In this document: piece by piece, positions 36,787-45,051 of the stretch
Position numbering within the stretch: the stretch's first letter is position 1
How the letters are laid out: every line of letters starts with the position of its first letter
NCBI GenBank assembly: GCA_902779875.1
Contig: CACZCX010000005.1
Coordinates: 1-56,778 of the forward strand
DNA: 56,778 nt
From: an uncultured Bacteroidales bacterium
GTDB taxonomy: Bacteria; Bacteroidota; Bacteroidia; Bacteroidales; Bacteroidaceae
Direction: 5' to 3'
Position numbers and translations under genes: made by a program
Notes under the pieces: generated by a model
Told to the model about the DNA's origin: nothing
Database searches by the model: none
The model's input: only the letters and a program-made list of their open reading frames with translations

Positions 36787-39155
36787 ATACGGACATGAAA
36801 CAGGAAAAGCAGAAATCACTTTCAACCAGACTCAGTATCTGGATCGTGCTGTTTGCAGCTGTCATATTCATAGCTGCGCTGGGAGTCTTCTTTGCGGAGT
36901 CACGCAACGCCGTACGCCGTGAGGCCATCAACAACGCCACACAGGTGCTGGACAACACCGTCCAGCGTGTGGACAACATACTCAAAGGTGTCAAGGTGGC
37001 AACTGAGAACACCGCATGGCTGGTAGGCCGTCACCTTGACGAGCCCGACTCCATGTTCACCTACTGCCGCAGCATACTCCAGAACAACCCCAACCTGAAC
37101 GGATGCTCCATAGCTTTTGAGCCTTTCCATTACAGGCAGAAGGGACTCTATTTCTCGGCCTACGCGCTCAACGAAAACGGCCGCATACAGACCACCCAGG
37201 AGGGTAACGACCACTACCAGTATTTCTACCTTGACTGGTACCAGCTTCCCAAACTGCTCGACCGTCCCTGCTGGACAGAGCCGTTCAGGGACTTCAACCC
37301 CGAGGATATCTACTCCAAGGAGATGATTATCTCCTACTGCATCCCCATCAAGGATACGGATCAGAGATATATCGGAACCATGTCGGTCGACCTCTCGCTC
37401 GACTGGCTCTCCAAGACCATATCGGCAGTAAAGCCCTACCCCAACTCATACAGCATCATGATCGGTAAGGGCGGTACATTCTTTGTACACCCCGACTCAT
37501 CCAAGCTGTTCTACCAGACCATATTCACACAGACCATGCTTGAGCCCGACTCATCCGTCATCAATCTGGGTCATGACATGCAGGCCGGTCTGGAGGGCGT
37601 ACGTCAGATGGATATCGACGGTACGAACAGCTACGTATTCTTCAAGCCTCTGGCCGAGACCGGATGGAGCGTAGGTATAGTTTGTCCCGCCAGTGACATA
37701 TTCGGCGGATATTTCCGTCTCATCAACTCCATCATCGGTATCGTGATCGTGGGACTGCTGCTCATGCTCATGGTATTCAGCAGCATCATAACCAAACAGC
37801 TCGAGCCGCTTGAGGACCTGGTTTATCAGGCAGAGACCATCGCATCGGGTAACCTGCTGGAGGAACTGCCCGAATACACCCACAATGACGAGATAGGACT
37901 GCTCAACAAGTCGTTCCGCAACATGCAGCTCTCTATCGTGAACCAGATGGAGGAGCTCAAGAAGGTGAACGAACAGAAAGGTCGCATACAGAGCGAGCTC
38001 AAGATTGCGCGTGACATACAGATGGCCATGCTGCCCAAGATATTCCCGCCCTACCCGGACCGTGACGACATTGACGTATTCGGCAAGCTGACACCTGCCA
38101 AGGAGGTGGGCGGCGACCTGTTCGATTTCTACATCCGTGACGAGAAGCTCCTGTTCTGCATAGGCGACGTATCGGGCAAGGGCGTTCCGGCATCGCTCTA
38201 CATGGTGGTAACCAGGGCTCTGTTCCGAACCATATCGGCCCATGAGTCATCACCGAGCAAGATAATTCAGAACCTCAACGAGGTCATGTCAAAGGGCAAC
38301 GAGTCCAATATGTTCGTGACCATGTTCATAGGTGTGCTTGACCTGCCTACCGGACGTCTGCATTACTGCAACGCCGGACATGACGCGCCTCTGCTTATAG
38401 GCAACACCGGTGCCGGCATGCTTCCGGTTGACTCCAACCTGCCCGTAGGCGTGCTTCCGGAGTGGAAATTCAGCCTGCAGGAGACGCTTCTTGATCCCGA
38501 TACCACCATATTCCTGTACACCGACGGACTGACCGAGGCCGAGAACATAGACCACAAGCAGTTCGAGATGTCACGTATGGTTGAGCTGGCCAAGAGCATG
38601 CAGAAGGCCGGTACGTTCACACCCACATTCGTGGTCAATGAGATGACTGAAAAGGTACAGGCATTCGTAGGTGAGGCCGACCAGAGTGATGACCTTACCA
38701 TGCTGGCCATCCAGTACACCAAGCACCATAAGGACATAGTCTATCAGCACAGCCTCACGCTGACCAACGACCTCAAGCGCGTGCCCCGTCTGAACGCATT
38801 CATCGATGAGGTATGTGAGGCCAACGGGTTCGATATGTCCACCACCATGCAGATAAACCTGGCCATTGAGGAGGCGGTAGTCAACGTCATGAACTACGCC
38901 TATCCCGAGGGTACCAAGGGTGACATAAACGTAGAGGCCAAGTCCAACGGCGAGGTGATGAAATTCATAATACGTGACACCGGCGTTCCGTTTGACCCGA
39001 CCGTGAAGGAGGAGGTCGATATCACCCTCAGCGCCGAGGACCGTGAGATAGGCGGCCTGGGCATACATCTGATACGCCAGATTATGGACAATATAAACTA
39101 CGAGCGTACTGAAGGCCATAACGTGCTCACATTAACCAAGAAATTGCCAAAATAA
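36783..39155 (+). CDS. Membrane sensor: Cache domain, HAMP, SpoIIE phosphatase and RsbW-like kinase fused
   Basis: 790 residues. Order: membrane segment (about 20-40), periplasmic dCache-like sensor (about 45-310), second membrane segment (about 313-335), HAMP and coiled coil (336-410), PP2C/SpoIIE phosphatase (about 420-640) and GHKL ATPase (about 655-790). The phosphatase keeps its metal acids (GGDLFDF near 442, GDVSGKG, YTDGLTEAEN, QSDDLTML). The ATPase keeps its N-box (AIEEAVVNVMNYAYPEG, near 695), RDTGVPFDP and GGLGIHLI. SpoIIE/RsbU phosphatases dephosphorylate STAS antagonists and RsbW-type kinases phosphorylate them; here both are in one chain. The likely target is the STAS protein two genes downstream. 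Confidence 0.92.
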   Translation: MNTDMKQEKQKSLSTRLSIWIVLFAAVIFIAALGVFFAESRNAVRREAINNATQVLDNTVQRVDNILKGVKVATENTAWLVGRHLDEPDSMFTYCRSILQNNPNLNGCSIAFEPFHYRQKGLYFSAYALNENGRIQTTQEGNDHYQYFYLDWYQLPKLLDRPCWTEPFRDFNPEDIYSKEMIISYCIPIKDTDQRYIGTMSVDLSLDWLSKTISAVKPYPNSYSIMIGKGGTFFVHPDSSKLFYQTIFTQTMLEPDSSVINLGHDMQAGLEGVRQMDIDGTNSYVFFKPLAETGWSVGIVCPASDIFGGYFRLINSIIGIVIVGLLLMLMVFSSIITKQLEPLEDLVYQAETIASGNLLEELPEYTHNDEIGLLNKSFRNMQLSIVNQMEELKKVNEQKGRIQSELKIARDIQMAMLPKIFPPYPDRDDIDVFGKLTPAKEVGGDLFDFYIRDEKLLFCIGDVSGKGVPASLYMVVTRALFRTISAHESSPSKIIQNLNEVMSKGNESNMFVTMFIGVLDLPTGRLHYCNAGHDAPLLIGNTGAGMLPVDSNLPVGVLPEWKFSLQETLLDPDTTIFLYTDGLTEAENIDHKQFEMSRMVELAKSMQKAGTFTPTFVVNEMTEKVQAFVGEADQSDDLTMLAIQYTKHHKDIVYQHSLTLTNDLKRVPRLNAFIDEVCEANGFDMSTTMQINLAIEEAVVNVMNYAYPEGTKGDINVEAKSNGEVMKFIIRDTGVPFDPTVKEEVDITLSAEDREIGGLGIHLIRQIMDNINYERTEGHNVLTLTKKLPK

Positions 39156-39157
39156 AG

Positions 39158-40660
39158 ATGCTGATACCACTTTCCGTTTTTAACATCGACCTTTCTGCGA
39201 GCAACCTGATACTGTTCGTATCGCTGCTTATGTTCGTGGCTATCCTGGTAGCCAAGATCGGAACCAAATACGGTGTCCCTACCATGTTGCTGTTCCTGGT
39301 TCTGGGTATGCTGGCCGGTGAGGACGGACTGGGCATAAAGATAGAGAGCCTGCATGTGGCTGAGTTCCTGGGCCATTTTGCCATGACCATCATCCTTTTG
39401 TCAGGCGGTCTGGAGACATCGATGGAAGAGACCAGGCCCATCATAAGGAAAGGTATATCCATGACCACCCTGGGCATGTTCATCACCATTGCCCTTACCG
39501 GTGTGTTCATCTATTACGTATGGGGTGACCGCATAGGAGGAGCCGGCAAGACCATCATGGGCTGCATGCTTCTGGCTGCAGTCATGTCATCGACCGATTC
39601 CGCATCGGTGTTCTCCATACTCAGGAGCAAGCGCCTGTCACTACGCGAGAACGTAGGTCCCATCCTGGAACTTGAATCGGGAAGTAACGACCCCACCGCA
39701 TATGTGCTCACCATCCTTATAGTCCAGATCATGGACGTCATGGAGACCCAGGCAGGCACAGGAGCCACTTGGACGGTGATACTTCACGGAGCATGGGTGT
39801 TGGTGAACCAGATAGCCATGGGATTCGCCATGGGTTGCGCTATCGGATACGGAGCCCGTTGGCTGCTCACCAGGATACATCTGCCCAACGGCTCGCTCTA
39901 CTCCATCCTCATACTCAGCATAGCCATGTTCGCCAACGGTGCCACATCCTATCTGGGTGGTAACGGACTGCTGGCCCTCTACATATCGGCCATCATAATG
40001 GGTAACACCAAACAGATGCCTTTCCGCAAGGAGGTGCTCCAGTTCTTTGACGGAATCACATGGCTCTCACAGCTAATTATGTTCCTTCTGTTAGGACTGC
40101 TGGCCAAGCCCACGCAGATGCCTCACATCATTGTGCCTGCGCTCTTTATCGGACTGTTCATCATGATCGTGGCACGTCCCGCCGGCATCATACTGAGCCT
40201 GCTGCCGTTCAAGGGCCTCTCGTTCAGGGCCAAGCTGCTGGCATCGTGGGTAGGACTCAAGGGAGCCGGCCCCATACTGTTCGCCCTCTATACCGTAATT
40301 GAGGGAGTGGACGGTTCAAACGAGATATTCAACATCGTGTTCTGCATAACCCTGCTCTCGCTGCTCCTGCAAGGCATGACACTCTCCCCCATGGCTCACC
40401 TGCTCAACATGAGCATTGATGATGACCCTGAGGTTGAGACATTCGGCATGGAGATACCGGAGGAGATGGGAATTCTGCGTGACCATATCGTCACGACCGA
40501 TGACCTGGAACGCGGCGCCACCCTGAGGGAGCTGCATCTGCCGCACGGAATCCGTGTGGTCATGGTAAGGCGCGGTCCCAAATACATAGTACCTCACGGA
40601 AGCCTCAAGCTCATGGAGGGCGACAGGCTCGTGATACTCATGGGAGATACTGAAGATTAA
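39158..40660 (+). CDS. Potassium/proton antiporter, CPA1 NhaP2/CvrA type, with TrkA-C domain
   Basis: 500 residues. About 12 membrane segments form a cation/proton antiporter domain up to about residue 405. SSTDSASVFSILRS and LELESGSNDPTAYVLT are the membrane-core motifs; the paired Asp residues and the ND pair fit CPA1 exchangers. The C-terminal 80 residues are a TrkA-C (RCK-C) ligand-binding domain (ATLRELHLPHGIRVVMVRR, LKLMEGDRLVIL). The family exports K+ (or Na+) for protons across the inner membrane. It lies 2 nt after the phosphatase/kinase and 25 nt before the STAS gene, so it may be the controlled output. Confidence 0.9.
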   Translation: MLIPLSVFNIDLSASNLILFVSLLMFVAILVAKIGTKYGVPTMLLFLVLGMLAGEDGLGIKIESLHVAEFLGHFAMTIILLSGGLETSMEETRPIIRKGISMTTLGMFITIALTGVFIYYVWGDRIGGAGKTIMGCMLLAAVMSSTDSASVFSILRSKRLSLRENVGPILELESGSNDPTAYVLTILIVQIMDVMETQAGTGATWTVILHGAWVLVNQIAMGFAMGCAIGYGARWLLTRIHLPNGSLYSILILSIAMFANGATSYLGGNGLLALYISAIIMGNTKQMPFRKEVLQFFDGITWLSQLIMFLLLGLLAKPTQMPHIIVPALFIGLFIMIVARPAGIILSLLPFKGLSFRAKLLASWVGLKGAGPILFALYTVIEGVDGSNEIFNIVFCITLLSLLLQGMTLSPMAHLLNMSIDDDPEVETFGMEIPEEMGILRDHIVTTDDLERGATLRELHLPHGIRVVMVRRGPKYIVPHGSLKLMEGDRLVILMGDTED

Positions 40661-40685
40661 TTGACAATTAAATAATTGATAAAGT

Positions 40686-40991
40686 ATGGAAGTTAAGATC
40701 ACCACACAGGACTCCGTCACCACAGCACAGCTGATCGGACGTCTTGACACACCCGCATCACAGGAGATTAGCGGAGACTTTGAGAACCTTACCAAGTATG
40801 CCGCCGGCACAGTCATTCTGGACTGCACCCAGCTGGAGTACATCTCCAGTTCCGGTCTGAGACTCTTTCTGTCACTGAGAAAGGCAGCCGCATCAAAGGG
40901 TGGTAAGGTAATTGTAAAGGCCATCAACAACGAGATCCGCTCGGTGTTCATGATGACCGGATTCCTGAACCTGTTCGAGATTCAGGACTGA
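40686..40991 (+). CDS. STAS-domain antagonist (SpoIIAA/RsbV-like)
   Basis: 101 residues, a single STAS domain. The phosphorylatable Ser lies in LEYISSSGLRLFLSLRKAA, preceded by the strand VILDCTQ. SpoIIAA-type proteins bind their kinase when unphosphorylated and release a partner. Bacteroidetes have no SigB/SigF-type sigma factors, so the partner here is not a standard sigma factor; the antiporter or an unlinked protein are options. A strong terminator follows. Confidence 0.92.
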   Translation: MEVKITTQDSVTTAQLIGRLDTPASQEISGDFENLTKYAAGTVILDCTQLEYISSSGLRLFLSLRKAAASKGGKVIVKAINNEIRSVFMMTGFLNLFEIQD

Positions 40992-41005
40992 TACTGCAGG
41001 GATAA

Positions 41006-41055
41006 AAGAGACCCGGGCTCTCCGTTTGGTTGGGGAGCCCGGGTCTCTTGCTTTA
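41006..41055. terminator. Strong bidirectional terminator between the STAS gene and rmuC
   Basis: Perfect 15-bp stem AAGAGACCCGGGCTC / GAGCCCGGGTCTCTT with a 14-nt loop. The plus-strand tail is GCTTTATT and the minus-strand tail TTTATCCC. It sits between convergent genes, 14 nt after the STAS stop and overlapping the rmuC stop. Confidence 0.92.
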
Positions 41056-42396
41056 TTCTGTTGCGGTGTCAGGCGTATCGGGAGACTCATCGTCATCGTC
41101 AGGGAGCTGTTCCTGGAGCTGAGGTATGGGATTGCGCGAGCTCTGCTTGGCACCCAGCTTCTGCAGTTTTCCGCAGGTCTGTATTATGCTCTGACCGCTC
41201 GGCAGGAGTTTCTTCTCACCTGCCTCATAGGCCTTGCCGGCATTCTCAAGAGCCTTGCCTATGGCCTTGTATCGGTCCATGAACTGGCCCACGCGGTCCA
41301 TCATCTCATTTGCCAGCTCGTAGACCTTCTCATGATTCTCAGCCTGACGTATCTGGGTCCATGTCATGTTGATTATGCGAAGGGCGGCGAACAGGGTCTG
41401 CTCATCGGCTATATAGACGTTTTTCTCCATGGCGTTGCGCCACAGGTCGGGTTGGGCCTTGACGGCGGTCCACAGGGCGCCTGTATTGGGGACGAACATT
41501 ATCACATAGTCCATCTTGATCTTGGGCGGCTTGACGTATGACGAATAGTCCTTGGCCGATAGTTCCTTGACATGTTTCTGGATGCTGTCCACATGAGCCT
41601 TGAGGAATCGCTGGCGCTCGTTCTCGTCATCCGAGTTCACATAATCCATGAATGCCGTCAGGGAGACCTTGGAGTCAATGATGACATCACGCTCCATATC
41701 CAGATGAAGTATCACGTCGGGACGCATGCTGTGTTCGGAATCATTGCGGACCACATCGCCGGCAGCATCACGGATTGATGACTGGAGATCATAATGTACG
41801 CCCTTGGTCAGACCCTGTGATTCAAGCAGCTCGTCAAGTATTATCTCGCCCCAGTTGCCCTGTACGCGTCCGGCGTGGCGGAATACACGTGTCAGTTCAT
41901 CGGCACTCTGCTTGGCGGCGGCACTCTGACGCATCATGTTCTCCGCCTGGGTCTTGATCTCACTGCTTATGGAGGTCTGCTTGAGGGTATTCTCCTGCAT
42001 GGCCTCCTTCATCTTGTCAATGGTCTCCTTGAGGGGATTGACTATCTGCCCTATGCTGCTGTTGCTGGAGGCGGCAAACTCCTCCTGGCGTTTCTTGAGC
42101 ATCTGCTCGGTGGCGGTACCCATCTGGGCCGTGACCTTGGCTATGGTCTCATCGAACTTGGACTGCTGGGCTGCCATGAGTTCCTGGGTGTGTGACTGCC
42201 ACTCCTCACGGGAACGGGCCAGTCGGGCATCGGACTCGTCCTTGTCTTTCTTAAGCTGCTCGTCCTTAGCCTCCAGCTGTTTTGCGAGCATGGCGGCCTG
42301 CGCCTCGAGCTCCGCCTCCCTCTTGCGGTTACGGCCGAGAAGGAATCCCACGAGTGCTCCCAGAGCCGCGAACAGTATGTATAACAATATCTCCAT
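41053..42396 (-). CDS. rmuC: RmuC-family DNA recombination protein
   Basis: 447 residues. One N-terminal membrane anchor (about 3-22) is followed by a long coiled coil (25-180) and the RmuC nuclease-like domain (GRVQGNWGEIILDELLESQGL, RPDVILHLDMERDVIIDSKVSL, and MDYVIMFVPNTGAL). RmuC limits inversions at short repeats in E. coli. The acidic tail (LPDDDDESPDTPD) is probably disordered. It stands alone on the minus strand. Confidence 0.93.
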   Translation of the reverse strand: MEILLYILFAALGALVGFLLGRNRKREAELEAQAAMLAKQLEAKDEQLKKDKDESDARLARSREEWQSHTQELMAAQQSKFDETIAKVTAQMGTATEQMLKKRQEEFAASSNSSIGQIVNPLKETIDKMKEAMQENTLKQTSISSEIKTQAENMMRQSAAAKQSADELTRVFRHAGRVQGNWGEIILDELLESQGLTKGVHYDLQSSIRDAAGDVVRNDSEHSMRPDVILHLDMERDVIIDSKVSLTAFMDYVNSDDENERQRFLKAHVDSIQKHVKELSAKDYSSYVKPPKIKMDYVIMFVPNTGALWTAVKAQPDLWRNAMEKNVYIADEQTLFAALRIINMTWTQIRQAENHEKVYELANEMMDRVGQFMDRYKAIGKALENAGKAYEAGEKKLLPSGQSIIQTCGKLQKLGAKQSSRNPIPQLQEQLPDDDDESPDTPDTATE

Positions 42397-42446
42397 TTGT
42401 ACAGCGAATGATTACGTTTGCAGTTGTAAATATAAGCATTTAATCA

Positions 42447-42475
42447 TTGTCAAGCCAAAGAAAAAAATATCTTTG
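42447..42475 (+). promoter_or_regulatory. Promoter of the alarmone synthetase operon
   Basis: TTG at 42447-42449, 18 nt, TATCTTTG at 42468-42475, close to the Bacteroidetes consensus. The -7 box is exact. The leader to the ATG at 42503 is about 21 nt. Confidence 0.75.
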
Positions 42476-42502
42476 CAGATGTAACATCAATATGTACGGA
42501 CT

Positions 42503-43567
42503 ATGCCAAAGACCAGACATCTCGATCCTCACTGCGAGGCAATACTTGAGGAATACCAGAGTAATCTTCCACGATTCAGAGAGGTTGAACAGACTGTCAA
42601 GCAGAAGCTGAGCGACACGTTCCGCGAGGCCGGGCTGCTTGTGGCTGCCATTGAGTCACGCGTCAAGGCATATGACTCGCTGGCCGGCAAGCTGGAACTC
42701 AAAGGGCAGAAATACAAGAGCCTGGCCGATATAACCGATATCCTGGGCCTGCGTGTCATTACCTTCTATATCGATGACGTGGACAAGGTGGCATCGGCCG
42801 TGGAGAAACTGTTCGAGATAGACTGGGAGAACACCATCGACAAGCGCAAGATACATGAGATTGACAGCTTTGGCTATCTCTCGCTGCATTACATATGCTC
42901 CGTGCCCGGTTTCCCCTACCGTTTTGAGATTCAGATGCGCACACTGCTGCAGCATGCATGGGCCAACATGGACCATGACACCGGTTACAAGTCGGGCGTG
43001 GAGATTCCCAAACGCTACTTGCGTAACATGAGCCGTCTGGCAGGTATGCTGGAGCTGGTCGATGACGAGTTCAGCAAGATACGCATAGAGCTCACCGACT
43101 ACCGCCGCAAGGTGCAGTCGCTCGTGCGTTCCGGCAACCTTGACGAGGTGCCGCTTGACGGTGACACGTTCCGCAGCTACCTGGAACTGGAGCCGTTCAG
43201 CCAGCTCAACAAGCGTATCGCAGCCATGAACCAGGCCGAGATACAGGATGTATCGATCCTGCCCTACCTGGCCGTGTTCAAGGGCATCGGACTCAAGACC
43301 CTTGGCGATATCGCCACCGTAATCAAGGAGTATTCAGAGGGTGCATATCAGATTGCCTGCTATCAGATAGGACTCACCGACCTGGATATAATCTCATCGT
43401 CCATCGGCCCGCAGGACCTCTGCATTGCCTATATACTCAAGAACGGAGGCGGCAAGGCCGGTATCAGGCATATGTTTGACCTGCTTAACGGCGAGTCAGA
43501 GAGTAATGATATGATGGCGGAGATGCTTCTGGAACAGTCCAAGGGCCTGCCTTTTATGAACAAATAA
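42503..43567 (+). CDS. Stand-alone RelA/SpoT-type alarmone synthetase with extra C-terminal domain
   Basis: 354 residues. The (p)ppGpp synthetase fold spans about 20-200 and has its active-site residues: RVKAYDSLAGK at 53-63 fits RxKxxxSxxxK, DILGLRVITFY holds the metal Asp, GYLSLHYI is the G-loop and FEIQMRT (near 143) has the catalytic Glu. There is no HD hydrolase domain in this chain. Residues about 215-354 form an added domain I do not recognise. The hydrolase is encoded 6 nt downstream as a separate protein. It could be a housekeeping small alarmone synthetase or a toxSAS-type enzyme. Confidence 0.9.
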   Translation: MPKTRHLDPHCEAILEEYQSNLPRFREVEQTVKQKLSDTFREAGLLVAAIESRVKAYDSLAGKLELKGQKYKSLADITDILGLRVITFYIDDVDKVASAVEKLFEIDWENTIDKRKIHEIDSFGYLSLHYICSVPGFPYRFEIQMRTLLQHAWANMDHDTGYKSGVEIPKRYLRNMSRLAGMLELVDDEFSKIRIELTDYRRKVQSLVRSGNLDEVPLDGDTFRSYLELEPFSQLNKRIAAMNQAEIQDVSILPYLAVFKGIGLKTLGDIATVIKEYSEGAYQIACYQIGLTDLDIISSSIGPQDLCIAYILKNGGGKAGIRHMFDLLNGESESNDMMAEMLLEQSKGLPFMNK

Positions 43568-43573
43568 ACCTAT

Positions 43574-44140
43574 ATGGCTAACAAACCGTTAGACACCGCA
43601 TTTCTTGACCGCGCCATAGAGTTCGCGGTAAAAGCCCATGCCGGCACAGAACGCCGAGGCAAGGGATTTCCCTACGTAGTACACCCGCTTGAGGCCATGG
43701 CTATCGTGGCCACCATAACATCGGACCAGGAGCTGCTGGCCGCCGCCGCGCTTCATGACACGGTTGAGGACACAGACGTCACTCTGGAGCAGATCCGTAA
43801 GGAGTTCGGTGACCGTGTGGCGCAGCTGGTCAATGTTGAGAGCGTGGGCGATGACGAGGGCACGTGGCATGAGCGCAAGCGGAAAGCCATTGACCGCATA
43901 GCCGCCGCTCCGCTCGATGCCAAGATCGTAGCCTTGGGGGACAAGCTCTCCAACATGCGTGCCATAGCGCGCGACTACTACCTTCAGGGCGATTCCCTAT
44001 GGAGCCTTTTCCACGCCAGCGATCCCAAGGACCACGAGTGGCACTACCGCGGACTGGCCGATGCCCTTAAGGAGCTCAAGGACACGTTCGCATATCAGGA
44101 ATTTGAATGGTTGATTGAAAAAGTCTTCAGTAAGAAATGA
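43574..44140 (+). CDS. HD-domain small alarmone hydrolase (MESH1-like)
   Basis: 188 residues. The order of metal ligands matches RelA/SpoT hydrolases: VVHPLEAMAI (His), ALHDTVEDTDVT (His-Asp then Glu-Asp, near residue 61) and VALGDKLSNMRAI (Asp...Asn, near 120). Such small alarmone hydrolases remove the 3'-pyrophosphate from (p)ppGpp and, in toxSAS systems, can undo toxin-made nucleotides or tRNA modifications. It overlaps the next gene by 4 nt and follows the synthetase by 6 nt, so the two activities are made together. Confidence 0.9.
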   Translation: MANKPLDTAFLDRAIEFAVKAHAGTERRGKGFPYVVHPLEAMAIVATITSDQELLAAAALHDTVEDTDVTLEQIRKEFGDRVAQLVNVESVGDDEGTWHERKRKAIDRIAAAPLDAKIVALGDKLSNMRAIARDYYLQGDSLWSLFHASDPKDHEWHYRGLADALKELKDTFAYQEFEWLIEKVFSKK

Positions 44141-44970
44141 TTGATCCCGTAAAAATATCACTCAGTGACTATGTGCTCTCCGGCGGAGGTGCCAACGGAG
44201 AGAGTTATGACCACAAGACCGACCCCGGGGTCATGCTCAAGCTCTATTTTCCGGGCAAGATCCAGCAGCCCTATGACGAGATGATGATGGCCCGCAAGGT
44301 CTATGAGCTGGGCATACCGTCACCCGAGCCCGGCGACCTGGTGGTAACTGAGGACGGCCGCTACGGCATACGGTTCCGCCGCATCCTCGGCAAGAAATCA
44401 TATGCCCGCGCCACCGGTGACAACCCGGCCCTGGTGGGTCAGTACGCCCAGGAGTTCGCCCAGATGTGCAAACAGCTCCATACGGTCCATGTTGACACCA
44501 CCCGGTTCGAGAACGTAAAGGACCGATACTACCGTCTGCTCGAATCCAACCCCTTCTTTACCCCGCAACAGAAGGACCGCATAGGCAAGTTCATATCCGA
44601 TGCCCCCGACTCCGACACCGCCATCCACGGTGACCTGCAGTTCGGCAATGCCATATTCACCGACACAAGCCGCTATTTCATAGACCTGGGTGATTTCTGC
44701 TACGGTTACAGCCTCTTTGACGTGGGTATGGTTTACCTGTGCTGCTGTCTGAGCCATGCTGATTTCATTGAGGAGACCTTCCATATGCCCAAGCCGGTAG
44801 CCATTAAGTTCTGGCAGGAGTTTGCCGTCGCTTACTTTGGCCAGGACCGTCCGCTCAAGGATATAGAGGAGGAGATACGCCCTTATGCCGGCCTCAAGAC
44901 CCTCATCGTGGAGCGTGACACCAACTGCCCCATGCCGGAGCTCCGTGAAGGAATGGCATCACTTCTTTGA
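44137..44970 (+). CDS. Aminoglycoside-phosphotransferase-fold kinase of unknown substrate
   Basis: 277 residues. The APH/choline-kinase fold is shown by the catalytic loop IHGDLQFGN (Asp near 165) and the metal motif FIDLGDFCYG. The N-lobe has LSGGGANGESYDHK as glycine-rich loop and a Lys in VMLKLYF. The sequence resembles a group found as paralogues in Fibrobacter and Bacteroidetes. Its substrate is unknown. It overlaps the hydrolase gene by 4 nt (ATGA); the stop is directly followed by repeat A, which would terminate the operon. Confidence 0.85.
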   Translation: MIDPVKISLSDYVLSGGGANGESYDHKTDPGVMLKLYFPGKIQQPYDEMMMARKVYELGIPSPEPGDLVVTEDGRYGIRFRRILGKKSYARATGDNPALVGQYAQEFAQMCKQLHTVHVDTTRFENVKDRYYRLLESNPFFTPQQKDRIGKFISDAPDSDTAIHGDLQFGNAIFTDTSRYFIDLGDFCYGYSLFDVGMVYLCCCLSHADFIEETFHMPKPVAIKFWQEFAVAYFGQDRPLKDIEEEIRPYAGLKTLIVERDTNCPMPELREGMASLL

Positions 44971-45046
44971 GGGGGCCAAAGGGGACGGTTCTATTTGGCT
45001 CCTTTTTTGAAAAAGGGGCCAAATAGAACCGTCCCCTTTGGCCCCC
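44971..45046. repeat. GGGGACGGTTC repeat, locus A (inverted pair)
   Basis: Two head-to-head copies. The first (44971-45002) has arms GGGGCCAAA / TTTGGCTCC around the core GGGGACGGTTCTA; the second (45011-45046) is its reverse complement with arms GGGGCCAAA / TTTGGCCCC. Together they make a near-perfect hairpin with arms of about 35 bp whose centre is TCCTTTTTTGAAAAAG. It lies between the convergent kinase and permease genes, each ending within 6 nt of it, and can act as a bidirectional terminator. Confidence 0.95.
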
Positions 45047-45051
45047 TTCCG

